Below are positions 1-5,876 of a DNA stretch of 10,006 bases, piece after piece; position 1 is the first letter of the stretch; each line of letters opens with the position of its first letter. The translations under genes and the position numbers were made by a program. The DNA lies in contig QIGM01000324.1 of the NCBI GenBank assembly GCA_003230795.1, positions 1-10,006 on the forward strand. Direction: 5' to 3'. Origin of the DNA: a bacterium. Its GTDB lineage: Bacteria > Bdellovibrionota_C > UBA2361 > SZUA-149. The notes beneath the pieces were generated by a model. It saw only the letters and a list, made by a program, of their open reading frames with translations, did no database searches and had not been told where the DNA came from.

Positions 1-309
1 AAACATGGCTCCAAACATGTGCATATCCATGCGCATATCTGTTGGAGTAACCATAAAGTCCTGAAGAACGTCCTCGTTACTGACGCTGCTTGAGCCATCT
101 CGGTTACCGTCCATGTCCATCGTCATAAAACGGTACGACAGCATAGTCTCTCCTGCCTTATGAGTATGCTCACCCATCACGCCAATTGGCGCATGCCCAT
201 CGGCGCGGTCGCCGTCCCAATCGACATCAGAATCAGCAATCGATGGTGCAAGCAACAGGAGATTCAACAGAAGAGATAGAGAGAAAATTACCAAAATTCG
301 TTTAGGCAT
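1..309 (-). CDS. Secreted Met/His-rich protein, N-terminal part (3' end beyond window)
   Basis: The frame is open from an ATG at 307-309 to the left edge, giving 103 residues without a stop; the C-terminus lies outside the window. Residues 1-25 form a signal peptide: Lys/Arg near the start, a Leu-rich core, and a Ser-Ile-Ala cleavage site followed by an acidic stretch. The mature part is rich in Asp, Met and His, with GVMGEHTHKAGE (about 43-54), MTMDMDGN (about 62-69) and TDMRMDMHMFGAM (about 90-102). From memory this resembles a poorly characterised family of exported proteins in Gram-negative bacteria, sometimes labelled transporter; I assign no function. The HxH and MxM patterns could bind metal, but that is inference. 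A Shine-Dalgarno AAGGA sits about 6 bases before the ATG. It is divergent from the gene at 620-1003 and not part of the ribosomal cluster. Confidence 0.8.
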   Translation of the reverse strand, partial: MPKRILVIFSLSLLLNLLLLAPSIADSDVDWDGDRADGHAPIGVMGEHTHKAGETMLSYRFMTMDMDGNRDGSSSVSNEDVLQDFMVTPTDMRMDMHMFGAMF

Positions 310-380
310 CTATTTCCTTACGCATGATATTTATTGAAAGAAGCCGCGAGGACACGCTCGGCTAAGGCAATCGAAACCTA

Positions 381-408
381 AGGATACCTACTCCCAGTGA
401 AAATTCAA
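381..408 (-). promoter_or_regulatory. Candidate promoter for the secreted protein gene
   Basis: On the minus strand TTGAAT (403-408) and TATCCT (381-386) are separated by 16 bases, about 70 bases upstream of the ATG at 309. Both boxes match sigma70 consensus only partly, so this is a weak call based on position and spacing. Confidence 0.25.
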
Positions 409-466
409 TGTGGCAATTTGCCGCAAAAGAAAAAGAAGAGGAGGTCTGACCCATCTTCACCCCAGG

Positions 467-495
467 TTTTAGCAAATCCCTATTTATGATATATA
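467..495 (+). promoter_or_regulatory. Candidate extended -10 promoter for the gene at 620
   Basis: TTTTAG (467-472) and TATATA (490-495) are spaced by 17 bases, and the second box is preceded by TG plus one base, as in extended -10 promoters. The -35 match is poor. Transcription would start near 502, giving a leader of about 118 bases that includes the 545-577 hairpin. Confidence 0.3.
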
Positions 496-544
496 CGGTC
501 GGAAGTTCTTTCCTACATCATCGTCTCGGGTACACGCAGAATCG

Positions 545-577
545 CTTCCTTGCGGTGAAGATTTCACCACAAGGAAG
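545..577 (+). promoter_or_regulatory. Leader hairpin upstream of the unknown gene
   Basis: CTTCCTTGCGGTGAA (545-559) and TTCACCACAAGGAAG (563-577) form a 15-bp stem with one C-A mismatch and a GAT loop. It lies 42 bases before the ATG at 620. No U-tract follows directly, so it is not a standard terminator. It may be a regulatory or RNA-stabilising leader element, or a former terminator. Confidence 0.6.
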
Positions 578-619
578 TCTCAAAGAAGTTTTTCCATTTT
601 ACCTCAGAAGGAGAACATC

Positions 620-1003
620 ATGTGTGCGGAAGCTAGACGACGAAGCCTTGATGAAAGACAGTTTGTACTCGATCAGCTTTTCGGTCGAGCTGCTGACATT
701 TTTCATGCCTCAACGTTCGATGCAAGAAGCGGAGAGTTCACGCTAACGCTCAACCGTGAGTCCTTTCGGCTCCAGGGCGTTATTGGAGATGCACCAGATG
801 AGAACGACGGAATTCCGATTTGGGTTGAAGATCCCCCAAAAAGACTACAAGACCTAACCCGAACTGCTCTAGCTGAAAAGTACGGCGACGGAATCACCGC
901 AGCAAGTGACTTGAAAGAGTTCGAAGTCTTGACCGTAATCTCAGACGGCCTCCAATGCGCACTGACTGAACAAAGCGGCTTCATCGTCCTCTGGAAAGAG
1001 TAA
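620..1003 (+). CDS. Small protein of unknown function (127 aa)
   Basis: I do not recognise this protein. The start is well supported: AAGGAG lies 6-7 bases before the ATG, and a strong terminator follows the TAA by about 40 bases, so it is very likely a real single-gene transcript. The 127 residues have no signal peptide and no membrane segment. An Arg-rich N-terminus (about 5-13) is followed by alternating helix-like and strand-like stretches. Asp, Glu, Trp and Pro are clustered in the middle (DENDGIPIWVEDPPKRL, about 60-76), and the end is hydrophobic (SGFIVLWKE). It looks like a small soluble cytoplasmic protein. It is the only complete gene on the plus strand and is convergent with the ribosomal cluster. 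No cysteine pair or catalytic motif stands out. Confidence 0.75.
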   Translation: MCAEARRRSLDERQFVLDQLFGRAADIFHASTFDARSGEFTLTLNRESFRLQGVIGDAPDENDGIPIWVEDPPKRLQDLTRTALAEKYGDGITAASDLKEFEVLTVISDGLQCALTEQSGFIVLWKE

Positions 1004-1039
1004 CGTATACAAGGTTTAGTTCCGTGACGTGAAGCATCC

Positions 1040-1095
1040 AGCCTCAAAGCTGAACCACGTCACAGACGTAGGTTCACCTTTGAGGCTTTCTTTTT
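1040..1095 (+). terminator. Rho-independent terminator of the unknown gene
   Basis: Arms 1040-1056 and 1071-1087 pair over 17 bp with one mismatch. The loop holds a further ACGT/ACGT stem (1057-1060, 1066-1069). The stem is followed by TTCTTTTT (1088-1095). The T-run is only on the plus-strand side, so it stops transcription coming from 620-1003. Confidence 0.9.
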
Positions 1096-1171
1096 CCCAC
1101 TCTCCTCAAAAAAGAAGAGATGGCATTCGGCCAAACGAAACTGCAAGTCCTGCCACCTAAGCGACTACCCA

Positions 1172-1290
1172 GCCCTCGTAGGGAGTGTTGCCCTCGAGGC
1201 TTCGTCTGCACCCGAGCCAAAAGCAACACAAGTCGAACTAACAATAATCGCCTATACGGAAGCCTCGAGGGCAACACTCCCTACGAGGGC
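1172..1290. repeat. 119-bp element with perfect 32-bp inverted arms
   Basis: The arm at 1172-1203 (beginning GCCCTCGTAGGG, ending CTCGAGGCTTC) is the exact reverse complement of 1259-1290; the centre, 1204-1258, is 55 bases. Each arm has CCCTCG twice and a smaller CCCT/AGGG foldback. It lies between the convergent ends of the unknown gene and fabI. No T-run follows on either strand, no open frame of note is inside, and I see no target-site duplication. It could be a MITE-like mobile element, a palindromic intergenic repeat or an unusual terminator for fabI. Confidence 0.85.
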
Positions 1291-1322
1291 GGACGAACTA
1301 TCAACTAATTTATGGAAATATA

Positions 1323-2090
1323 CTAAGCAGTAGTAACGGAGAATCCGCCATCTACGTAATGAATCTCACCGGTAATAGACCGAGCATAATCACTAAGCAG
1401 GTACACGGCCGAGTCGCCGACTTCCTCAATAGTAACAAGACGACGAAGCGGAGCACGAACTTCGAAAGCTCCGAGCAGTTCTCTAAAATCAGAGATTCCG
1501 GAAGCAGCAAGAGTCTTAATCGGCCCAGCAGAAATACCGTTTACACGAATCCCCTGTGGTCCAAGGTCTACTGCAAGCTCTCTCACGCATGCTTCAAGCG
1601 CCGCCTTCGCAACACCCATCAAACGGTAGTGAGGAACAACTCTCACCGCACCAAGATAAGAAAGAGTTAAGATGTTACCACCAGGGTTTAGTAGTGGAAC
1701 TGCTTTCTGCGTTACCGCAACAAGCGAGTATGCACTCACATCTAAGGCAAGTGAAAAGCCGTCTCTAGATGTTTGGTGAAATGGTCCTTTAAGGTCTTCG
1801 CCGTTGGCGTAGGCTACGGCATGGATGACGAAATCAAGCTTGCCCCAAGCCTTCTCGACTTCTTTAAACACTTCTTCTATCTGAGCGTCGTCTTGCACAT
1901 CACAAGGCAAGACGAGCTCTGAACCAACAGACTCAGCAAGTGGGCGGACTCGCTTCTCTAGAGCTTCATTGAGGTAAGTAAAAGCAAGCTGCGCGCCTTC
2001 TCTGGCGGCTGCTTCGGCGATTCCCCAGGCGATACTGCGATTATTCGCAACACCGATGACGAGTCCTTTCTTACCTTTTAGTAGATCCAT
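1323..2090 (-). CDS. fabI: Enoyl-[acyl-carrier-protein] reductase, FabI type
   Basis: FabI reduces the trans-2-enoyl-ACP double bond with NAD(P)H in the last step of each fatty-acid elongation cycle, in the cytoplasm. The 255 residues match the family in length. The family's modified Rossmann nucleotide motif is seen as GVANNRSIAWGIA (13-25). The catalytic pattern is Tyr145 in SYLG, Tyr155 and Lys162 (Tyr-X6-Lys, in YRLMGVAKAALEA), followed by SAGPIKTLAASGI (188-200), the flexible substrate-binding region. The C-terminus YVDGGFSVTTA is typical. Start ATG 2088-2090 has AGGAT immediately upstream, a close-spaced site. It begins 52 bases after the rplQ stop on the same strand, so it is probably co-transcribed with the alpha operon, which is not its usual setting. 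The stop is TAG. Confidence 0.95.
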   Translation of the reverse strand: MDLLKGKKGLVIGVANNRSIAWGIAEAAAREGAQLAFTYLNEALEKRVRPLAESVGSELVLPCDVQDDAQIEEVFKEVEKAWGKLDFVIHAVAYANGEDLKGPFHQTSRDGFSLALDVSAYSLVAVTQKAVPLLNPGGNILTLSYLGAVRVVPHYRLMGVAKAALEACVRELAVDLGPQGIRVNGISAGPIKTLAASGISDFRELLGAFEVRAPLRRLVTIEEVGDSAVYLLSDYARSITGEIHYVDGGFSVTTA

Positions 2091-2142
2091 ATCCTATTCT
2101 TAGACGAAGCGCTTGATTGCTATTGTCTACGGGTGACGAAGA

Positions 2143-2700
2143 CTACTCAGCTTGAGTTGTCTCTTCGGCACTCGTTTCAGGTTCTGTCGCTTCTGCAACT
2201 ACTGCTTCTTTAGTAGTCGACTCATCCTTAGTTGAGCCATCCTTAGTTGAGCCATCCTTAGTTGACCGAGCCACACGTCGCTTACGTCGCTTCGGAGTTT
2301 TTGTCTCCAAAGTTTCTTCTACAAACTGGATCAAGGCCATCTGGGCGTTATCACCATCGCGCTTGCGAGTCCTAACAACACGAGTGTATCCACCGTTTCT
2401 CTCTGCAAACCGAGGAGCAAGCTCTTCAAAAAGCTTATGAACCGCAGTCCATTTTTGCTTACTGTTTTCTGCCTTACGATCCACGGCCATAAGGTAACTC
2501 ATCGCCTGACGACGATTGTGTAGAGAATCCTTCTTCCCGAGGGTAACAAGCTTGTCAGCAACACGCCTGAGCGCCTTTGCTTTTGGCAAAGTCGTTTCAA
2601 TCTGGTCATGCACGATAAGTGACGTGGCCATATTTCTCAAAAGCGCGCGGCGATGAGAAACATTGCGATTTAGTTTTTTGAAAGCTTTCTTATGTCTCAT
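2143..2700 (-). CDS. rplQ: 50S ribosomal protein L17 with extended C-terminal tail
   Basis: L17 sits near the peptide exit side of the large subunit. Residues 1 to about 132 are the normal L17 domain (MRHKKAFKKLNRNVSHRRALLRNMA at the start; GGYTRVVRTRKRDGDNAQMALIQFVEE at its end). Beyond that comes a tail of about 50 residues: a basic patch (PKRRKRRVAR), then three STKDG/E repeats coded by a 15-bp tandem repeat, then an acidic Glu/Thr/Ala-rich end. Usual bacterial L17 is about 120-130 residues, so this one, at 185, is long. The tail is low in complexity and probably disordered. Start ATG 2698-2700 is preceded by a GAGAGA purine run. It follows rpoA by 49 bases and precedes fabI. The stop is TAG. 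Confidence 0.97.
   Translation of the reverse strand: MRHKKAFKKLNRNVSHRRALLRNMATSLIVHDQIETTLPKAKALRRVADKLVTLGKKDSLHNRRQAMSYLMAVDRKAENSKQKWTAVHKLFEELAPRFAERNGGYTRVVRTRKRDGDNAQMALIQFVEETLETKTPKRRKRRVARSTKDGSTKDGSTKDESTTKEAVVAEATEPETSAEETTQAE
2223..2267 (-). repeat. 15-bp tandem repeat, three copies, inside rplQ
   Basis: CATCCTTAGTTGAGC occurs at 2223-2237 and 2238-2252, and a copy with one change lies at 2253-2267. The length is a multiple of three, so copy-number change would keep frame and alter only the number of STKDG units in the L17 tail. Confidence 0.95.
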
Positions 2701-2709
2701 ATTATCTCT

Positions 2710-2748
2710 CTAGAATACCCCTTCCTAGACTACCCCATTCCTAGGCTA
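2710..2748 (-). repeat. 15-16 bp tandem repeat between rpoA and rplQ
   Basis: On the plus strand CTAGAATACCCCTTC (2710-2724), CTAGACTACCCCATTC (2725-2740) and the partial CTAGGCTA (2741-2748) are consecutive diverged copies. The array starts two bases after the rpoA stop codon and fills most of the 49-base gap up to the rplQ ribosome binding site. Confidence 0.8.
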
Positions 2749-2749
2749 T

Positions 2750-3769
2750 CTAGTCAGGTACTCCTCCACTTGCCTCGCTGAGCTTGTCTAGTTCGTGGCG
2801 TGGTGGAAAGTTCTCCACCTTATAGCCAAGATGTAAGCTCATTTCTCCGAGGATTTCCTTAATTTCATTCAAAGACTTTCTTCCAAAATTCTTTGTGCGA
2901 AGCATCTCCGCTTCAGAACGCTGCACGAGCTCTCCGATATACTTGATATCTGCATTCTCGAGGCAGTTTGAAGAACGTACACTTAGCTCTAGTTCATCGA
3001 TTCTTCGGAAAAGATTCTCGTTGAGTTTTGGACCAGCTTCTTCAGGAGCTTCTTTCACTTCTTCAATGACTTCTTCAACACCAGTAAATACTGAGAGTTG
3101 GTCACGAAGAATGTAGGCTGCTCCGCGAACCGCGTCTTCAGCCGGCATGCTGCCGTCAGTCCAAACTTCCAAAGTCAGCTTGTCAAAGTCAGTAGTCTGA
3201 CCAACACGAGAATTTGTAACGAGGTGATTAACTTTACGAACTGGTGAGAACACAGCGTCGAGGAAGATTGTTCCAACAGGAGAGTTCTCTTCCTTGAGCG
3301 AGTCAGAGACAACATAGCCGCGACCCATGCGTGCAACCATCTCTATGTGAATCTCGCCTTCGTCGTTTAGTGAAGCAATGTGATGGTCCGGATTAACGAT
3401 TTGAACGCCGATATCACCTTGAATCATGGAAGCCTTTACTTCCATCGGGCCTTTTACATCAAGTCGGAGAGTGACCTCGTCTTTTTCAGCAAGGTTAACA
3501 ATGACTTCTTTAAGGTTAAGGATAATTTCTGTGACATCCTCTACGCAACCTGGAACAGTTGAGAATTCGTGCTTTACGCCTTCGATACGAACTTGCGTGA
3601 TAGCAGCGCCGGGTAGTGACGAAAGAAGAATACGACGTAGGCTATTACCAATAGTCGTGCCGTAGCCACGCTCAAGCGGGCCTGCTACGAACTTGCCGTA
3701 TAGAGCAGCTTCATTCTCTACATCGAGACGTTTTGGCTTAATAAGGTCTTTAAGGATATTGCGATGCAT
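2750..3769 (-). CDS. rpoA: DNA-directed RNA polymerase subunit alpha
   Basis: Alpha dimerises to start assembly of RNA polymerase, and its C-terminal domain contacts promoter UP elements and activators. The protein is 339 residues. The N-terminal domain begins MHRNILKDLIKPKRLDVE, with the assembly region ERGYGTTIGNSLRRILLSSLPG near 34-55. An acidic linker (about 238-255) leads to the C-terminal helix-hairpin-helix domain, with LELSVRSSNCLENADI and TKNFGRKSLNEIKEIL. I chose ATG 3767-3769 because GTAGGA lies about 5 bases upstream and it matches the family N-terminus; the frame extends up to a TTG at 3812-3814, which would add 15 atypical residues. It is 79 bases after rpsD. The stop is TAG. 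Confidence 0.98.
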   Translation of the reverse strand: MHRNILKDLIKPKRLDVENEAALYGKFVAGPLERGYGTTIGNSLRRILLSSLPGAAITQVRIEGVKHEFSTVPGCVEDVTEIILNLKEVIVNLAEKDEVTLRLDVKGPMEVKASMIQGDIGVQIVNPDHHIASLNDEGEIHIEMVARMGRGYVVSDSLKEENSPVGTIFLDAVFSPVRKVNHLVTNSRVGQTTDFDKLTLEVWTDGSMPAEDAVRGAAYILRDQLSVFTGVEEVIEEVKEAPEEAGPKLNENLFRRIDELELSVRSSNCLENADIKYIGELVQRSEAEMLRTKNFGRKSLNEIKEILGEMSLHLGYKVENFPPRHELDKLSEASGGVPD

Positions 3770-3848
3770 GTTTTTCCTACCCGCTTTCTGTGTTCCCGCC
3801 GCAGTGGCTCCCAAAACGTTTTCGCTTAGAGAACCACCTCAACAAATG

Positions 3849-4475
3849 CTACTTGGAATATAATTCAACTATCAACTGTTCTTTCATCGGATGCGTCAAT
3901 TGCTCACGCGTTGGAAGAGCTCTGACTTTCGCAGCATAGGCTGTCTTATCAAGCTCAATCCACTCTGGAACTTTTCGTGCTTCAACAGCTGCGATTGACT
4001 CATTGATTCTTCCGTTCGCACGGCTATCTTCTTTAACCGTAATCACATCACCTTCCTTGATTCGAAAAGAAGGAATAGTGACCATCTTACCGTTAACGAG
4101 AAAATGTCCGTGATTGACGTACTGACGACCTTCATTTCGTGAAGAAGAAAAGCCTGCTCGATAAACCATGTTGTCTAATCGAGACTCGAGAAGTTGTAGA
4201 AGGTTCTCACCCGCTACACCCTTTGTACGGTTAGCTTTGAAGAAAAGAGCGCGGAACTGCTTCTCGAGCAGGCCATACATTCTCTTAACCTTCTGCTTCT
4301 CGCGAAGCTGAACTTTGTACTCAGAGAAACGACCGCGCGAACGAGAATGAACCCCAGGAGGCCCCTCTCTTCGCTCAACCGCGCACTTGTTTGAGTAACA
4401 ACGATCGCCTTTTAGAAATAACTTCTCGCCTTCACGACGACAGAGACGACAAGCTGGACCAGTATAACGTGCCAT
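3849..4475 (-). CDS. rpsD: 30S ribosomal protein S4, zinc-finger form
   Basis: S4 is a primary 16S rRNA binder that nucleates 30S assembly, and in many bacteria it is also the repressor of its own operon. At 208 residues it has the normal length. Cys9, Cys12, Cys26 and Cys31 (C-X2-C-X13-C-X4-C) form the zinc site of the C+ type of S4. The S4 RNA-binding domain follows ([15 protein letters not shown], then [16 protein letters not shown], about 91-130). The C-terminus is ELYSK. The ATG at 4473-4475 has AAGGA about 11 bases upstream, rather far. Its place between rpsK and rpoA is the standard alpha-operon order, and it is the likely autoregulator acting on the leader before rpsM. The stop is TAG. 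Confidence 0.98.
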   Translation of the reverse strand: MARYTGPACRLCRREGEKLFLKGDRCYSNKCAVERREGPPGVHSRSRGRFSEYKVQLREKQKVKRMYGLLEKQFRALFFKANRTKGVAGENLLQLLESRLDNMVYRAGFSSSRNEGRQYVNHGHFLVNGKMVTIPSFRIKEGDVITVKEDSRANGRINESIAAVEARKVPEWIELDKTAYAAKVRALPTREQLTHPMKEQLIVELYSK

Positions 4476-4502
4476 TATCGGTAATATCCTTAAGAGTAAG
4501 TC

Positions 4503-4537
4503 CCAGTTAGGGTATATCCAGTTAGGGTGTATCCAGT
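4503..4537 (-). repeat. 15-bp tandem repeat between rpsK and rpsD
   Basis: TAGGGTATATCCAGT (4508-4522) and TAGGGTGTATCCAGT (4523-4537) differ by one base, and a partial CCAGT (4503-4507) adjoins. Read with the genes, the array begins 4 bases after the rpsK TAG and occupies about half of the 66-base gap. Confidence 0.9.
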
Positions 4538-4541
4538 GTAC

Positions 4542-4937
4542 CTATACACGACGCCGTTTCTTTGGACGGCAGCCATTGTGAGGAACAGGAGTAATGTCTT
4601 TAATTGCAGTAACCGAAATTCCTGCCGCGTGAAGGGCTCTAAGCGCTGACTCTCTGCCAGAACCTGGACCCTTCAAATATACTTGCGCACTTCGCATACC
4701 GTGCTCGACGGCTGCTTCAGCTGCTTTTTGGGCAGCGATCTGTGCAGCAAAAGGAGTAGACTTTCTTGAGCCTTTGAAGCCGTTACAACCCGCACTTGAC
4801 CAAGACACGACGTTGCCGCTGAGATCGGTGATGGTCACAACAGTATTGTTGAAAGTCGCTTGGATATGAGCAATTCCGCTAGGAATATTTTTGCTCTTTA
4901 CCTTTTTCTTCTTTGTAGTTTCTTTTTTGCCCGCCAT
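4542..4937 (-). CDS. rpsK: 30S ribosomal protein S11
   Basis: S11 lines the platform of the small subunit near the E site. All 131 residues align by eye with the family: a Lys-rich N-terminus ([14 protein letters not shown], 4-17), [39 protein letters not shown], and the C-terminal [15 protein letters not shown]. The HNGC motif includes the Asn-Gly pair that is isoaspartate-modified in E. coli S11. The ATG at 4935-4937 has only a weak purine stretch upstream (GAGAC); coupling to rpsM translation, which ends 55 bases earlier, may help. The gap to rpsM holds a tandem repeat. The stop is TAG. Confidence 0.98.
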   Translation of the reverse strand: MAGKKETTKKKKVKSKNIPSGIAHIQATFNNTVVTITDLSGNVVSWSSAGCNGFKGSRKSTPFAAQIAAQKAAEAAVEHGMRSAQVYLKGPGSGRESALRALHAAGISVTAIKDITPVPHNGCRPKKRRRV

Positions 4938-4955
4938 TACGCGTCTCTGCTCTCC

Positions 4956-4992
4956 CTGTGAGTAATCTAAACTGTGAGGAATCTAACTGTAA
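4956..4992 (-). repeat. 15-16 bp tandem repeat between rpsM and rpsK
   Basis: CTGTGAGTAATCTAAA (4956-4971), CTGTGAGGAATCTAA (4972-4986) and a partial CTGTAA (4987-4992) run head to tail. The array abuts the rpsM stop codon (4993-4995) and takes up most of the 55-base gap. Confidence 0.85.
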
Positions 4993-5376
4993 TTATTTTT
5001 TAGTGGCTTTCTTCTTGCCGGTGACTTGCCGTCCTTTCGGCCCTTTCTTTGTGCGCGCGTTTGTTTTTGTTCTTTGTCCGCGTGAGGGAAGACCCCGACG
5101 ATGACGAAGACCACGGTACGTGCCAAGGTCCATTAATCGTTTGATGTTTGTTGATACCGCACGTCGGATATCACCTTCTACACTGTAGGTAGATTCGAGG
5201 ATCTTTCTGATCTGACCAATTTGTTCTTCGCTCAAGGCATCTGTCTTGGTCGCTGGATCAATATTGGCTTCCGCTAAAATCTTGTGCGCAGTCGTGTCGC
5301 CGATACCTACGATATAAGTAAGAGCAATCTCAACGCGTTTGTTGCGTGGTAAATCCACACCGGCAATACGAGCCAT
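4993..5376 (-). CDS. rpsM: 30S ribosomal protein S13
   Basis: S13 sits in the head of the small subunit and contacts the P-site tRNA and the large subunit. It is 127 residues, starting [20 protein letters not shown], with the helix-two-turn-helix region [12 protein letters not shown], the conserved [28 protein letters not shown] near the C-terminus, and a Lys-rich tail. ATG 5374-5376 is preceded by AAGGAAGG at good spacing and matches the family; the open frame extends 27 codons further upstream, but those residues are not S13-like. It is the first gene of the alpha block, about 206 bases downstream of a good promoter. The stop is TAA. Confidence 0.98.
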   Translation of the reverse strand: MARIAGVDLPRNKRVEIALTYIVGIGDTTAHKILAEANIDPATKTDALSEEQIGQIRKILESTYSVEGDIRRAVSTNIKRLMDLGTYRGLRHRRGLPSRGQRTKTNARTKKGPKGRQVTGKKKATKK

Positions 5377-5582
5377 TTTTCCTTCCTTGTAAACACATCC
5401 AGTCGAGGGAAAGCTACGTGTTAGCAACCCCCTAGCTACCAAAATCGGCAGCAACAAAAAAACAGACCGCTTACGTTAGCTGCGCGCGTTCGCGAGCACA
5501 TTCAACGCAAATTTCCGGTCTTAAAGATTTGCAGCCCAAAACGCACTCCGAATACACAAAAATGCGCTCGAAGACGAAAACG
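5377..5582 (-). promoter_or_regulatory. Leader of the alpha operon (before rpsM)
   Basis: About 206 bases separate the predicted transcription start from the rpsM ATG. The gap has no open frame that looks coding. It contains a GC-rich segment (about 5481-5500) able to fold and a run of T on the transcript near 5454-5461. In E. coli S4 represses the alpha operon by binding a pseudoknot around the rpsM start; a similar role here is inference from position, and I did not derive the fold. Confidence 0.4.
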
Positions 5583-5588
5583 GCCAGC

Positions 5589-5618
5589 ATCATACGCCTA
5601 AAACGGGAGAAATTTCAA
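5589..5618 (-). promoter_or_regulatory. Sigma70-like promoter for rpsM-rpsK-rpsD-rpoA-rplQ-fabI
   Basis: On the minus strand TTGAAA (5613-5618) and TATGAT (5589-5594) are separated by 18 bases; each differs from consensus at only one position. Transcription would begin near 5582. It lies about 30 bases past the rpmJ stop, at the usual boundary between spc and alpha operons. Confidence 0.7.
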
Positions 5619-5646
5619 ATACTGTACTAAGTTAGGTCTCTCTGCC

Positions 5647-5763
5647 CTAACCCTGTCGTTGCTTATGCTTTGGCGCACGACTGCAAACGACATAGATCTT
5701 GCCTCTTCGGCGAACTACCCGACAATACTCACAAATTTTCTTTACCGAAGCTCTGACTTTCAT
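5647..5763 (-). CDS. rpmJ: 50S ribosomal protein L36, zinc-binding form
   Basis: L36 is the smallest large-subunit protein. The 38 residues begin [14 protein letters not shown] and end [10 protein letters not shown]. Cys11, Cys14, Cys27 and His33 give the CCCH zinc site of the C+ type of L36. The ATG at 5761-5763 has AGAGGG about 7 bases upstream, a good ribosome binding site. In many bacteria infA lies between map and this gene; here only 113 non-coding bases separate them. The stop is TAG. Confidence 0.97.
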   Translation of the reverse strand: MKVRASVKKICEYCRVVRRRGKIYVVCSRAPKHKQRQG

Positions 5764-5829
5764 GCGAAGCCCTCTAAAATCTTACTTATTTAATATGCTA
5801 TTGCCCTATCCAAGTTTCGTTCTGCCGCC

Positions 5830-5854
5830 TTTATGAGTAGAGAAAACTCATAAA
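5830..5854. other. AT-rich hairpin between map and rpmJ
   Basis: TTTATGAGT (5830-5838) and ACTCATAAA (5846-5854) pair perfectly over 9 bp with a 7-base loop. Next to it CATAAA recurs at 5849, 5861 and 5869. Read with the genes, the T-run comes before the stem rather than after it, so it is not a classical terminator; it may set an mRNA processing or stability boundary. Confidence 0.6.
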
Positions 5855-5876
5855 AAAGTCCATAAACCCATAAAAT

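Larger units (their letters stand above)
310..619. other. Divergent intergenic region
   Basis: This stretch of about 310 bases separates the divergent secreted-protein gene and the small unknown gene. It contains the ribosome binding site of the first gene, weak candidate promoters on each strand and a strong hairpin at 545-577. A small open frame starting at ATG 486 overlaps the hairpin and the next gene; it lacks a ribosome binding site and its composition does not look coding. I see no RNA gene here. Confidence 0.7.
1004..1322. other. Convergent intergenic region
   Basis: About 320 bases between the unknown gene and the 3' end of fabI. It holds the terminator at 1040-1095 and the long inverted repeat at 1172-1290. 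An open frame at 1120-1308 (plus) runs through both arms and has no ribosome binding site, so I do not call it a gene. Confidence 0.75.

Noticed and set aside
486..746. Open frame of 86 codons on the plus strand
   Set aside because: It overlaps the leader hairpin and the first third of the better-supported gene at 620, and it has no ribosome binding site.
1172..1290. Integron attC recombination site
   Set aside because: The size would fit, but the ends lack the GTTRRRY / RYYYAAC core sequences and the arms are perfect rather than imperfect.
1120..1308. Open frame of 62 codons on the plus strand
   Set aside because: It runs through both arms of the inverted repeat, has no ribosome binding site and lies after a terminator; it is probably an accident of the repeat.
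3770..3814. 15-residue N-terminal extension of RpoA from a TTG
   Set aside because: ATG 3767-3769 has a good ribosome binding site and matches the family start.
5377..5457. 27-residue N-terminal extension of S13
   Set aside because: The residues are not S13-like, and ATG 5374-5376 has a strong Shine-Dalgarno and the conserved [10 protein letters not shown] start.
5830..5857. Rho-independent terminator after map
   Set aside because: On the gene strand the T-run precedes the stem; on the opposite strand A follows it. The stem is also AT-rich.
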